Below are positions 16,959-25,837 of a stretch of DNA of 64,000 nucleotides, piece after piece. This DNA is from Gemmatimonadota bacterium (lineage in GTDB: Bacteria; Gemmatimonadota; Gemmatimonadetes; Gemmatimonadales; GWC2-71-9): the NCBI GenBank assembly GCA_025358055.1, contig JANYKV010000151.1, positions 1-64,000 of the forward strand, in the 5' to 3' direction. Position 1 is the first letter of the stretch; every line of letters starts with the position of its first letter. The position numbers were made by a program, and so were the translations under genes. The notes beneath the pieces were generated by a model. That model saw only the letters and a program-made list of their open reading frames with translations, did no database searches and had not been told where the DNA came from.

Positions 16959-18644
16959 TCACGCCACTGTGTTCCGGCCTGCTGCCTTCGCCTTGTACAA
17001 GGCGCGATCCGCATTCACCAACAGGTCGCCCGCTGTGGGTTGTGCGGGATCGTACTCCGCGATCCCGATGCTCACCGTCACCACACCCTCCGGATGCCCA
17101 AGGCGACGCCCCACGTGTTCAATCGCCGACCGCAGCACCTCAGCCACCCGCTCGGCACCGCTGTAATCGGTCCGGGTGAGGATCACCACGAATTCATCCC
17201 CACCATACCGCGCCGCGAGATCCGAGGCACGCACCGCCGTCCTGATCTCCGCAGCGCAGGCCCTCAGAACCTCGTTACCCGCCTCATGGCCGAACCGATC
17301 ATTCACTTCCTTGAGCCGATCCAGATCGAGAAAGAGGACCGTAAACCGGTCGTTGCTGCGCTTACTGCGTTCGACCTCGTGCGCCAGCCGATCCCGAAGC
17401 ACTCGAAAAGTCGCCAGCCCGGTCAGCAGATCCGTCGCGGCTGCGCGCTGGGATTCCTCCGCGCGGCGTGCTTGGTACGGCGAACACTGACGAAGGGAGG
17501 CCCGACCCTGTGCCGCCGCGCCCGCGAAATCGGCGCAGGTGGCGTACCCGCACGCCCGGCAGTCCCATGGCCGTCCATTCGGCCCCGGCCCGATCGTTTC
17601 CAGTAGGCCGGCCACCGCGGCGGGGTCCGCCGTGCTCTTGCGCGGGCGAATGTCGAACACCGCCCCAACGCTCATCACCACCCGTGCATCGACCACCGGC
17701 TGCCGGCTACGCGGCGGCTCGGTGCTCTGCACCAATGCCCGCCGCCAATACAGTTCCTCTCGCGGACCCGACAAGGGATGATCGAGCGACCCTTCGTAGG
17801 AAAGGATGTCGACGAACCCAAGGTCGAGTCGGTCGCCCGCTACGGCGCGCGATAGCGCTTTCAGGGCTTCCAATCCCCGGACCTTTCGGAAACGCCGGCT
17901 CGAGTACCTGGCTTCCTCAAGCATGGCCAGCGGAAGTCCGCCAGCCGCACTCACGTGGCGTCGTCGCTCTTCCGGAATCCGCGTATAGACGTTCGGCTGG
18001 GTCAGTGGATTCACATCCTTCAGCCTGAAAATTTCCGCAAGATCCTCGAAGGTCAACGATCCATCCACCTCACGGGGCCCGCCCATGGGACAAAGACCCG
18101 CATAGACGATCTTCAGCCTATCTCCGTATAGGCTACGCAGATAGCGTGCCTCGGCAACCACCGGAATCGTCACCGGAGCAAGGTAGGGGACCAACTCCGG
18201 ATAGTCGGTTCGGATTGCATCCACCACCACTGAGTCAGTGGAGCGAATCAAGGTGCCCCACGCCCGATCCGCCCAAAGGCGAAGGTACTCCATCGCGACC
18301 AATTCATCCCCGATGATGCCCCGGGTTACCATGGTGAAACCCGCGCTGTAACAGGCGTTCACGACCTGCTCAGGCGTCGCCGGATAGAAATGAGCCGCGG
18401 CCTCAGTGCCTAAAATTAGGACACCGCAGCCACTCTCAGCCACCGCAAGGGCCCGGCCGAGCTCCCCGGAGACCTCAATCGCATCATGCGGACACGAAGG
18501 AACACACAGGCCGCATTTGATGCATGAGTCCTCCAGGATCCGCACGACCGCGGCATCGGGGGAGACGGCGATCGCTTCTGCCGGGCATACCCGTGCACAG
18601 GCGAGGCAGGCCACACAGCGCTGCACGTCTACGACAAAATTCAA
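16959..18644 (-). CDS. Ferredoxin / degenerate [FeFe]-hydrogenase / FeS / GGDEF fusion, putative redox-sensing diguanylate cyclase
   Basis: A 561-residue fusion. Residues 10-51 form a two-cluster ferredoxin (C10, C13, C16, C20; C41, C44, C47, C51). Residues about 65-300 align by eye with the [FeFe]-hydrogenase large domain (DYPELVPYLAPV, ARYLRSLYGDRLKIVYAG, SLTFEDLAEIF). The H-cluster ligand motifs are lost, though: TSCCP reads RSTDS at 134-138 and the CxxC of the last motif reads YEGS at 283-286; only C185 remains. C362, C365, C370 and C387 form a PF04060-type 4Fe-4S motif. The C-terminal domain is an intact cyclase with GGDEF at 481-485 and the inhibitory RxxD site at 472-475. It probably makes c-di-GMP in response to redox state or a bound gas; the signal is unknown. 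TTG start with GGCGAGG upstream. Confidence 0.9.
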   Translation of the reverse strand: MNFVVDVQRCVACLACARVCPAEAIAVSPDAAVVRILEDSCIKCGLCVPSCPHDAIEVSGELGRALAVAESGCGVLILGTEAAAHFYPATPEQVVNACYSAGFTMVTRGIIGDELVAMEYLRLWADRAWGTLIRSTDSVVVDAIRTDYPELVPYLAPVTIPVVAEARYLRSLYGDRLKIVYAGLCPMGGPREVDGSLTFEDLAEIFRLKDVNPLTQPNVYTRIPEERRRHVSAAGGLPLAMLEEARYSSRRFRKVRGLEALKALSRAVAGDRLDLGFVDILSYEGSLDHPLSGPREELYWRRALVQSTEPPRSRQPVVDARVVMSVGAVFDIRPRKSTADPAAVAGLLETIGPGPNGRPWDCRACGYATCADFAGAAAQGRASLRQCSPYQARRAEESQRAAATDLLTGLATFRVLRDRLAHEVERSKRSNDRFTVLFLDLDRLKEVNDRFGHEAGNEVLRACAAEIRTAVRASDLAARYGGDEFVVILTRTDYSGAERVAEVLRSAIEHVGRRLGHPEGVVTVSIGIAEYDPAQPTAGDLLVNADRALYKAKAAGRNTVA

Positions 18645-18663
18645 GCGGCCTCGCCCTGCCTAC

Positions 18664-18676
18664 CTATCGGTGATAG
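18664..18676. promoter_or_regulatory. Short palindrome near the expected transcription start of the FeS-GGDEF gene
   Basis: CTATC-GGT-GATAG, perfect arms of five bases. It lies just downstream of the promoter-like elements, where a repressor would block initiation. Confidence 0.35.
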
Positions 18677-18679
18677 CCT

Positions 18680-18708
18680 AATATTCCCCTCCGCACTCAG
18701 GCTGTCAA
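18680..18708 (-). promoter_or_regulatory. Sigma-70-type promoter of the FeS-GGDEF gene
   Basis: TTGACA (18703-18708, minus strand), a 17-base spacer and AATATT (18680-18685). The -35 box is perfect and the -10 box matches four of six bases. The predicted start falls about 30 bases before the TTG initiation codon. Confidence 0.5.
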
Positions 18709-18715
18709 GCATGAG

Positions 18716-18734
18716 CTGTATCATTTTGATACAG
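18716..18734. promoter_or_regulatory. 19-bp perfect palindrome upstream of the FeS-GGDEF promoter
   Basis: CTGTATCA-TTT-TGATACAG, with eight-base perfect arms. It sits seven bases upstream of the -35 box, a position typical of an activator or operator site, and 11 bases beyond the stop of the upstream activator gene. There is no T-tract after it on the minus strand, so a terminator is less likely. Confidence 0.5.
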
Positions 18735-18745
18735 TAAGACGATTC

Positions 18746-20251
18746 TCAGGCCAAATTGTACTCTTTGATCTTCCGATAGAGGGTGCGCTCCCCGATTCCC
18801 AGCTTCTGGGCAGCCTGCCGGCGGTTTCCTCGGCACTCTTGCAAAACAGCAGAGATTGCTGCCTTTTCCACTTCTGCCATTGTCATGCCAGGTCGGTAAA
18901 CCACGCTTACGGGTACCGAAACCTCGGGCTCAAAGTCATCGGCCGAGATGGCGTGGACTTCCGGGACCTCGAGCACCTGCACCCGATTCGGCCGATCATC
19001 GAATCGACGGCGCAGCTCCTCGACCTGAAGCCGGAGATCCATCAGGCTTCGCAGGATGAACTCGAGTTCTTGCGTTGACGTCTCACGACCGGGCCGGCTT
19101 ACCAAAACCGGGAGCACCCCCGGCGAACCTTCGACGATGTCGGCCGGGATGTCCGAAGCCCGAATCTCCGTCCCGGGGGCCAACACTACCATCGACTCGA
19201 CGAGGTTCCGCAATTGGCGGACGTTCCCAGGCCACGGTGCATCAACCAAACGCTGAAGCGCTTCAGCCGTTATCCCCCGGAACGGGCGATCATGCAATTG
19301 GGCGAATTCCCGGATGAACCGCCGGAGCAGCAGGGGTATGTCTTCTTTCCGCTCTCGCAACGGCGGCAGATAGATCGACAGGACGTTTAGTCGGTAGTAC
19401 AGGTCGTTCCGAAACTCGCCGAGGGCGACCGACTCCCGAAGCGGCCGATTGGTTGCTGCCACCACCCGCACGTCCACTTTGATCGGCTGGCTGCCTCCAA
19501 CCCGGAAGAAGGTACGGCTTTCGAGCACCCGAAGTAGCTTCACCTGCGTACTCAGAGGAATCTCCCCGATCTCATCCAGGAAGATTGTGCCGCCGTCCGC
19601 CAATTCGAACCGTCCTAGCCGGCGCTCAGCAGCGCCGGTAAAGGCGCCCTTCTCGTGCCCAAAGAGTTCCGACTCCAGCAAGGTTTCGGGTAGCGCGGCG
19701 CAGGTAACGGCGATAAAAGCTTTCCCCCGGCGCGGGGAGAGGTCGTGCATTGCCTTGGCAACGAGCTCCTTCCCGGTTCCCGATTCCCCTTGGATGAGCA
19801 CTGTGCTCGTGACCGGGGCCATCAATTCGATCTTGACCAACACTTCCTGAATCGCCGAGCTTTGGCCACTGATGCCGGTTTGCTGTTGAAGACGGCGCCG
19901 GTCGGCCAAACGCCGCACCGTGGCGACGCCATCCTCGGGAGAAACCGGCTTCATCATTACCTGCGTCGCACCGAGCCGGTCGAGACGTTCCGTCCGTTCG
20001 GAGTCGGTAGGTTCGATCAAGGCGAGGGTGGAGATCTCGGCGTCATGAGCGTAGGCAGCGAGTTGAAACGCGAGCGGTTCATGTACGGCGCCCGTCAACA
20101 CCACCACGTCAGGATGCTCCCGGCGCACCGCAGCACGTTGGTCATCGAGGGGTGAAACGACGGCCGTCGTGAACCCCGCCGCTTCCAACGCCGCATTGAG
20201 CGGCACGGCCGTTTCGAGGTCGGCAAGCGTGAGGAGAATCTGTGCCGTCAC
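18746..20251 (-). CDS. Sigma-54-dependent activator with a pseudo-receiver domain
   Basis: A 501-residue NtrC-type enhancer-binding protein. The central AAA+ domain has Walker A GESGTGKE, the sigma-54 contact loop GAFTGA, Walker B FLDEIGEIP and the R-finger region; a Fis-type helix-turn-helix (NRRQAAQKLGIGERTLYRKI) ends the protein. The N-terminal 120 residues have receiver-like spacing and a lysine (MMKPVS), but the phospho-acceptor position reads VVVLTGAV and the acidic pair is missing, so it should not be phosphorylated in the usual way. About 90 residues of unassigned linker precede the HTH. GTG start overlaps mogA as GTGA. Confidence 0.9.
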   Translation of the reverse strand: MTAQILLTLADLETAVPLNAALEAAGFTTAVVSPLDDQRAAVRREHPDVVVLTGAVHEPLAFQLAAYAHDAEISTLALIEPTDSERTERLDRLGATQVMMKPVSPEDGVATVRRLADRRRLQQQTGISGQSSAIQEVLVKIELMAPVTSTVLIQGESGTGKELVAKAMHDLSPRRGKAFIAVTCAALPETLLESELFGHEKGAFTGAAERRLGRFELADGGTIFLDEIGEIPLSTQVKLLRVLESRTFFRVGGSQPIKVDVRVVAATNRPLRESVALGEFRNDLYYRLNVLSIYLPPLRERKEDIPLLLRRFIREFAQLHDRPFRGITAEALQRLVDAPWPGNVRQLRNLVESMVVLAPGTEIRASDIPADIVEGSPGVLPVLVSRPGRETSTQELEFILRSLMDLRLQVEELRRRFDDRPNRVQVLEVPEVHAISADDFEPEVSVPVSVVYRPGMTMAEVEKAAISAVLQECRGNRRQAAQKLGIGERTLYRKIKEYNLA

Positions 20252-20742
20252 GGAGCACCATGTCCGGTCCGCCGACCCCGAACGAGATCAACCGCGTGTT
20301 CCACGAAAACCCCCAGAGCCTCCAAACCATCCTGAACCCCGCTGAGACTGCCAGGGAGGTTCACGATGAGAGTCTGGCCGCGAGTGCCGGCCGTGCCGCG
20401 CGAAAGCGCCGCCCGGGGAAACCGTGGCGTCGCCGCATTGCGCAACGCCTCGGCGATCCCTGGCGCCTCCTTGTCCAGCACGGCGCGCATCGCCTCGGGG
20501 GTGACGTCCCGCTCGGTGAGTCCGGTGCCGCCGGTGGTGAGGATGAGATCCGCAAGATCTTGGTCGGCCCAGGTGAGCAGCGCCCGAACGATATCGCCGG
20601 TGTCGTCCGGAACCGTCGATCGCGCGACCACGCGGTGCCCATTCGTTTCGACCCAGTGAGTGATCTGGTCGCCCGATGTGTCCGCGCGTTTGCCGCGAGC
20701 GCCCGCGTCCGAAATCGTCAAGACCGCGACCCGAATTGTCAT
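20248..20742 (-). CDS. mogA: Molybdenum cofactor biosynthesis protein, MogA/MoaB type
   Basis: A 164-residue MoCF-biosynthesis-domain protein. VAVLTISDAGARGKRADTSG, LILTTGGTGLTERDVTPEAM and TLIVNLPGSLSGVQDGLEAL are the adenylation-site motifs of MogA/MoaB, which activate molybdopterin for metal insertion. The ATG at 20742 fits the family N-terminus; the longer open frame would extend into gcvT. MogA and MoaB are hard to separate by sequence alone. It lies between gcvT and the sigma-54 activator in one transcription unit. Confidence 0.88.
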   Translation of the reverse strand: MTIRVAVLTISDAGARGKRADTSGDQITHWVETNGHRVVARSTVPDDTGDIVRALLTWADQDLADLILTTGGTGLTERDVTPEAMRAVLDKEAPGIAEALRNAATPRFPRAALSRGTAGTRGQTLIVNLPGSLSGVQDGLEALGVFVEHAVDLVRGRRTGHGAP

Positions 20743-20759
20743 CGACCCGGGGAAGCTCT

Positions 20760-21869
20760 CTAGCCTTTTCGAACGCTGCCGTGCGTCCAGAAGGGTCGCC
20801 GAACCACCTCGGCTGGAATTCGTTCCCCACGGCACTCTACCTCGAACCGGGTTTCAATTTTCGCGGCCGCCGCCGGAAGCATCGTGGTTCCGATCGGCGT
20901 ATTCAGGGACGGACTCATCCCGCCGCTCCGAACGATGTCCACCTGACGACCGTCAAGCCAGACGGGATACTCGTGGCGCGGGAGGCCTCGGCCGAGGAGT
21001 TTGAATCCAACGGTTTTCCGGGTGACGCCCCGCTCCTTCTGCGCGCGGAGCGCGGCCAGACCCGTGAACGTGCAGCCTTTGTCGAGCCGAACGATCCACC
21101 CTAAGCCAGCCTCGAGTGGTGTGATGGTAGCATCGATTTCCTGGCCGTAGAGAGCGTATCCCATTTCCAGGCGCAAGGAGTCGCGGGCGCCAAGGCCGAT
21201 CGGCACCGCTCCCACTTTGAGGGCCGCTTCCCACAGAGGAACTACGTCGCGACCCCGGCAGTACAGCTCAAAACCATCTTCTCCGGTGTAACCAGTTCGG
21301 GAGACGAAACAGTCGATGCCCGCGATTCGGGCGGTGGTGACTCGATAGTACCCGATCGAGGCGAGGGGGATGTCGGAGAGCGGTTGCATGGCCGCCTCAG
21401 CCTTCGGGCCCTGGACCGCGAGCAGGCCGACGTCATCGGAAATGTTCTTGAGGCGGACATTGGCGCCGCCCTTCTGGGCCACAATGTGCTCCCAGGCCTT
21501 CGCCGTGTTGGAGGCATTCACCACGATCATCAGCTTGTCGTCAAAGCGGTAAACCGTGCAGTCGTCAACGAACGTCCCCTCCTCGTTGAGAATCGCCGAG
21601 TATTGAACGCCGCCGGGCGGCAGGGCGGCCACATCGTTGCAAGTGACCCGATTGACAAAGGCATTCCGATCCGGCCCGGTTACTTCGAACTCGCCCATAT
21701 GGGACACGTCGAAGACCCCGAGGCCCTTCCGTACCGCCTGATGCTCCGCCATGATGCCCGTCGGGTACTGCACCGGCATTTGGTATCCCGCGAAAGGAAC
21801 CATCTTCGCTCCGAGGGCAACGTGGGCCTCGTAGAGTGGGGTACGCAGTATCGTGGTGGAGTCGGTCAT
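20760..21869 (-). CDS. gcvT: Aminomethyltransferase, glycine cleavage T protein
   Basis: A 369-residue tetrahydrofolate-dependent aminomethyltransferase of the glycine cleavage system. [50 protein letters not shown] and [22 protein letters not shown] are classic T-protein motifs, and the second domain ends normally. ATG at 21869 is preceded by GCGGAGG; an upstream ATG in the same frame lacks this. The gcvH and gcvP genes are not in the window, so the system is split. It follows argF by 17 bases. Confidence 0.95.
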   Translation of the reverse strand: MTDSTTILRTPLYEAHVALGAKMVPFAGYQMPVQYPTGIMAEHQAVRKGLGVFDVSHMGEFEVTGPDRNAFVNRVTCNDVAALPPGGVQYSAILNEEGTFVDDCTVYRFDDKLMIVVNASNTAKAWEHIVAQKGGANVRLKNISDDVGLLAVQGPKAEAAMQPLSDIPLASIGYYRVTTARIAGIDCFVSRTGYTGEDGFELYCRGRDVVPLWEAALKVGAVPIGLGARDSLRLEMGYALYGQEIDATITPLEAGLGWIVRLDKGCTFTGLAALRAQKERGVTRKTVGFKLLGRGLPRHEYPVWLDGRQVDIVRSGGMSPSLNTPIGTTMLPAAAAKIETRFEVECRGERIPAEVVRRPFWTHGSVRKG

Positions 21870-21886
21870 GCAGGTGCCTCCGCAAA

Positions 21887-22786
21887 TCAACTCATCAGGG
21901 TAGCGAGTAGCGCTTTCTGAACATGGAGTCGGTTTTCCGCTTCATCCCACACCCGCGACTGCGGGCCTTCGATCACCTCATCACTTACTTCTTCGCCTCG
22001 GTGCGCCGGGAGGCAATGCAAAAAAATGGCGGACGGCTGGGCCAGCTGCATCAGCTTCTCATCCACGAGGTACCCCTGAAACGCTTGTCGGCGCACCTCG
22101 GCCTCTTCTTCTTGACCCATGGAGGCCCAAACATCCGTGGTGACCACGTGGGCCCCGGTGGCCGCTTCATCCGGGTCCTCGGTAATCGAGATTTTAGTGA
22201 GCTTGGCATTGCGCTCAAAGATTTCATGGTTGGGTTCGTACCCCTCCGGACAGGCCAATCGCAGCTCGAAGCCAAGTGATCCAGCGGCGTTCAGCCAGCT
22301 GTTCGCCATGTTGTTTCCATCGCCGATCCAAGCAATCACCTTGCCTTCCCACGTCCCGAGACTCTCCCGAAGCGTCTGAAGATCGGCGAGGATTTGACAA
22401 GGATGCAAGAGATCGGTTAAGCCGTTGATGACGGGAATGCTCGCATAGCGTGCCAGCTCCTCCACATCAGCATGGGCGAAGGTCCGAATCATGATCCCAT
22501 CGAGGTACCTGGAAAGCACCCGTGCGGTGTCGCGGATCGGCTCTCCCCGCCCCAGCTGGATGTCGCGGGCGGACAGGAAGAGCGCATGGCCGCCGAGTTG
22601 AAACATGCCAACTTCGAAGGATACTCGGGTTCGCGTGGAACTTTTCGCGAAAACCAATCCCAGGGTCTTACCCGCTAATGGGCGTTTGGTATACCCACCC
22701 CGCTTCATCTCCTGGGCTAGATCGAGGAGCTGTACGAGTTCGGCTCGTGAAAAGTCAGGGATGGCAAGAAAATCACGTTTGGGCAT
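21887..22786 (-). CDS. argF: Ornithine carbamoyltransferase
   Basis: A 299-residue enzyme that makes citrulline from ornithine and carbamoyl phosphate in arginine synthesis. The carbamoyl-phosphate loop KSSTRTR, the LLHPCQILADLQT motif, the ornithine-site DVWASMGQE and the HCLPAHRGEEV motif with its catalytic cysteine are all present, separating it from aspartate and N-acetylornithine transcarbamylases. No other arginine genes are adjacent. It is in the same orientation as hslVU and gcvT. Confidence 0.96.
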   Translation of the reverse strand: MPKRDFLAIPDFSRAELVQLLDLAQEMKRGGYTKRPLAGKTLGLVFAKSSTRTRVSFEVGMFQLGGHALFLSARDIQLGRGEPIRDTARVLSRYLDGIMIRTFAHADVEELARYASIPVINGLTDLLHPCQILADLQTLRESLGTWEGKVIAWIGDGNNMANSWLNAAGSLGFELRLACPEGYEPNHEIFERNAKLTKISITEDPDEAATGAHVVTTDVWASMGQEEEAEVRRQAFQGYLVDEKLMQLAQPSAIFLHCLPAHRGEEVSDEVIEGPQSRVWDEAENRLHVQKALLATLMS

Positions 22787-22877
22787 ACGTAGGTCGGGGT
22801 CGGGGGAGTGTCATTTTGGCAGGCGGATCATAGCCTAGCCGATACGGTCTCGGCAAGCCAACACCACCCGAGAAGGC

Positions 22878-24332
22878 CTACAAGATATACCGCCGAAGGT
22901 CATCGTCATTGACAACTTTGGCAAGCCGTTCCCGCACGGCCGCACCATCGAATTGGACCCGTTTCGCAGACGTCCCCGGTAATTCGAACAGAAGGTCTTC
23001 CATCAACATGGCCATCACGGTATGGAGGCGACGGGCCCCGATATTTTCCATCCGGTCGTTGGCCAGGGCGGCGATCCTGGCCACCTCGGCGACGCCGTCG
23101 GGCGTCAGCTCGAATTCGACGCCTTCAGCAGCGACGAGCGCCTGGTACTGTTTAGTGAGCGCGTTCTCCGGTTCGGTCATGATCCGGATAAAGTCCTGTT
23201 CGGTGAGCGGCTGCAGCTCCACCCGGATCGGGAACCGACCCTGGAGCTCAGGAATCAGGTCCGAGGGTTTCGAAACGTGGAACGCTCCGGCTGCAATGAA
23301 GAGGATATGATCGGTGCGAACGTACCCGTACCGAGTTTGCACCGTCGACCCCTCCACGATTGGAAGCAGATCGCGTTGCACTCCTTCGCGAGAGACGTCG
23401 GGTCCGCTGGTTCCTCGTTCGCCCGCGATTTTGTCGATTTCATCGATAAAAATGATGCCGTGGTTCTCGACTCGGTCGAGCGCCTCATTGACGACATCGT
23501 CCATGTCCACCATCCGCTTCAGCTCCTCATCCACGAGGATGCGTCGAGCCTCGGGCACGCGCACGGTCCGGCGTTTCTTCCGTTTGGGCAGCATTTCCTG
23601 CAGCCATTCGGTGAAGTTGATTTCAGTCCCCTCCATGCCTTGAGGCGGCTGCATCATTTCCAGCCCCGGATACCCCTGTGGCGTCACCTCGATGTCGACC
23701 TCCCGGTCGTCCAATTTCCCATCCGTGAGAAGCTGACGCAGCTTTTCTCGGGACCGGCCCCGCCGTGCATCGTCGTCGGAATCGCGGGTGACGGCACCCT
23801 CCGGCGACACCACAAACACCCCGGCGTCTGGTTTCGCCGCGGGCGGCGGCGGTGCAGCCGGCAGGAGAAGATCCAACAACCGCTCATCCGCACGCTGCTC
23901 CGCTTGCGGCAACACCTCGTCCTCGCGCTCCGTGCGAGCCAGGCTAATGGCGGCATCGACCAAGTCGCGCACCATCGATTCAGCGTCCCGGCCGACATAG
24001 CCCACCTCGGTGAATTTGGACGCTTCGACTTTCACGAAAGGCGCTCCAGCCAACCGCGCGAGACGCCTTGCGACTTCGGTTTTGCCGACGCCCGTGGGGC
24101 CGATCAGGATGATGTTGGACGGGGTAATCTCGTCCCGGATCTGGTCTGGGGCCTGAGCGCGCCGCCACCGATTGCGCACGGCGATGGCGATTGCCTTCTT
24201 CGCGGCATCCTGTCCCACGATGTAGCGGTCCAACTCCGCGACGATTTGTTTCGGGGGCATTTCCTCAAGCCACGGCAGCGGTTCGGTCGTGCTGACGGCC
24301 GGCGGGGCGGGTGCGGTGATCGGTTCGGTCAT
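22878..24332 (-). CDS. hslU: HslU, ATPase subunit of the HslVU protease
   Basis: A 484-residue Clp/Hsp100 ATPase. The N-terminal PPKQIVAELDRYIVGQDAAKKAIA, Walker A GPTGVGKTE, the pore motif GYVGRDAES and Walker B GIIFIDEIDKIAG are all visible. The intermediate domain (about 145-265) is variable and carries an alanine/proline-rich stretch (LLPAAPPPPAAKP). It ends with the usual DDLRRYIL, whose tail inserts into HslV. It starts seven bases after hslV stops. An opposite-strand 540-aa frame is a shadow. Confidence 0.97.
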   Translation of the reverse strand: MTEPITAPAPPAVSTTEPLPWLEEMPPKQIVAELDRYIVGQDAAKKAIAIAVRNRWRRAQAPDQIRDEITPSNIILIGPTGVGKTEVARRLARLAGAPFVKVEASKFTEVGYVGRDAESMVRDLVDAAISLARTEREDEVLPQAEQRADERLLDLLLPAAPPPPAAKPDAGVFVVSPEGAVTRDSDDDARRGRSREKLRQLLTDGKLDDREVDIEVTPQGYPGLEMMQPPQGMEGTEINFTEWLQEMLPKRKKRRTVRVPEARRILVDEELKRMVDMDDVVNEALDRVENHGIIFIDEIDKIAGERGTSGPDVSREGVQRDLLPIVEGSTVQTRYGYVRTDHILFIAAGAFHVSKPSDLIPELQGRFPIRVELQPLTEQDFIRIMTEPENALTKQYQALVAAEGVEFELTPDGVAEVARIAALANDRMENIGARRLHTVMAMLMEDLLFELPGTSAKRVQFDGAAVRERLAKVVNDDDLRRYIL

Positions 24333-24338
24333 GCCCGC

Positions 24339-24872
24339 TCAGAGTTCCAGGATGGTGAGATTGCGATTGGTGAAGACGCAAATGTCGGCGGCAATATCGA
24401 GCGCTCGTTGGGCGATATCGCGGGCGGAGACACCCGGATCGGCCATGAGGGCCCGGGCCGCCGCCAAAGCATAATTTCCCCCGGAGCCGATCGCGACGAT
24501 GCCGTCGTCCGGTTCTATGAGCTCGCCGGTCCCGCTGATCAAGAAGCTGTGCTCAACATCGGCGACCACGAGCAGCGCCTCCAGCCGTCGCAGCACCCGA
24601 TCCCCTCGCCAATCCTTGGCCAGCTCAACGGAGGCCCGAGGTAGGTTACCAGGGTATCGGTCCAACTTCTCCTCGAACCGCTCGTAGAGGTTGAGCCCAT
24701 CCGCCACGGACCCCGCAAAGCCCGCCAACACCCGGCCGCCTTTGAGGGTCCGCACTTTGCTCGCACGCGCCTTGACGACCGTATCACCCATGGTGACCTG
24801 GCCATCGCCCCCGAGAGCCACCCGCCCCGCTTTCCGGACGGCGAGAATGGTCGTTCCGTGAAACACCGTCAT
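24339..24872 (-). CDS. hslV: HslV, peptidase subunit of the HslVU protease
   Basis: A 177-residue N-terminal-threonine protease. The mature enzyme should begin at the first Thr of GTTILAVRK after removal of a short MTVFHG propeptide; [27 protein letters not shown] and [15 protein letters not shown] are family signatures. ATG at 24872 has AGAGGG upstream and gives the normal length; a second ATG at 24899 would add nine residues. The order trmFO-xerC-hslV-hslU matches the gene order known from Bacillus and relatives. Confidence 0.96.
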   Translation of the reverse strand: MTVFHGTTILAVRKAGRVALGGDGQVTMGDTVVKARASKVRTLKGGRVLAGFAGSVADGLNLYERFEEKLDRYPGNLPRASVELAKDWRGDRVLRRLEALLVVADVEHSFLISGTGELIEPDDGIVAIGSGGNYALAAARALMADPGVSARDIAQRALDIAADICVFTNRNLTILEL

Positions 24873-24913
24873 ATCAAGCCATCCCTCTGCATCCGGCACC
24901 CAGGCTCGTTGCC

Positions 24914-25837
24914 CTAGGCTCGCGGATGCGCCTGTTTGTAAACCTGTTTGAGTCGTTCCACGCTGGTGTGCGTGTAGATCTGCGTCGTACTCAGCGACGC
25001 ATGGCCCAACAGCTCTTGCACGGCCCGGAGGTCGGCTCCGGCGTCCATCAAGTGGGTCGCAAACGTGTGTCGAAGCGAGTGCACTCGCTGGGTGTTTTCG
25101 CCGATCCGATCGAAAAGGCGATGCATCCGCCTTTGGATGGTGACCGGTCCCAGCCGCCGTCCTCGGTGATTCAGAAATACCGCCTCGCGCTCGGCGCCGG
25201 GCAATCGAACCACTGCCTCCCGCGCTGCAAGATACCGCCGGAGCGCCTGAACGGCGCGTGAGCCGACCGGAACGATCCGCTCTTTCCGACCCTTCCCACG
25301 CACCTTCGCTTGATCGGACAAGAGATCAAGCTCACGAAGGTTGAGGCCCCGAAGCTCCGACAGTCGAATGCCGCTCGAGTAGAACAGTTCCAGGATCGCC
25401 AAGTCGCGAAGCGCCACAAAATCATCCGTCGCCGCGAGCGCTTCGGCCTGCTCGAAGAGCGCATCGGTCTCCTCCCGCCGAAAATGGGTCGGCAGGCGCT
25501 TCTCCAGCTTTGGCATCCGCGCCGCCCGCACCAGATTCACCGTCACCCCATGGTGAATTTTGAGATAGCGATAGAAACTGCGCACTGCGGAGAGCGCCCG
25601 CGCGGCCGAACGCCGGGACAGCCCCCGCCGCTCAAAATCTCCCAGAAACCCTCGAAGGCCGAGCCGATCGACCGCCTGCCAGCTCCACGAGCCATAGTAA
25701 CCGGTACAGAACGCGGCAAAGGTGTCGAGATCCCGCTGGTAGGCCTTGAGCGTATGCGGAGATTGATCCCGCTCTTTCTCGAGGTGGAGGAGGAACTCGA
25801 CGACGAGAGGATCCCGGACTACAGAGTTGCGAGCCAC
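24914..25837 (-). CDS. xerC: Tyrosine recombinase XerC
   Basis: A 307-residue site-specific recombinase. The N-terminal SAM-like domain ([20 protein letters not shown]) precedes the catalytic domain with Arg in [11 protein letters not shown], Lys in [40 protein letters not shown] and its nucleophilic Tyr. With a XerD partner it resolves chromosome dimers at dif. The housekeeping context (overlapping trmFO by 19 bases, before hslV) argues against a mobile-element integrase. No dif site was identified in the window. Confidence 0.95.
   Translation of the reverse strand: MARNSVVRDPLVVEFLLHLEKERDQSPHTLKAYQRDLDTFAAFCTGYYGSWSWQAVDRLGLRGFLGDFERRGLSRRSAARALSAVRSFYRYLKIHHGVTVNLVRAARMPKLEKRLPTHFRREETDALFEQAEALAATDDFVALRDLAILELFYSSGIRLSELRGLNLRELDLLSDQAKVRGKGRKERIVPVGSRAVQALRRYLAAREAVVRLPGAEREAVFLNHRGRRLGPVTIQRRMHRLFDRIGENTQRVHSLRHTFATHLMDAGADLRAVQELLGHASLSTTQIYTHTSVERLKQVYKQAHPRA

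Noticed and set aside
23022-24644. 540-codon plus-strand frame opposite hslU and hslV
   Set aside because: Spans two conserved genes on the other strand and has no recognisable motif or ribosome site.
24914-25837. Tyrosine recombinase as a sign of a mobile element
   Set aside because: It is in a conserved housekeeping order with trmFO and hslVU, and no attachment repeats or cargo genes are seen.
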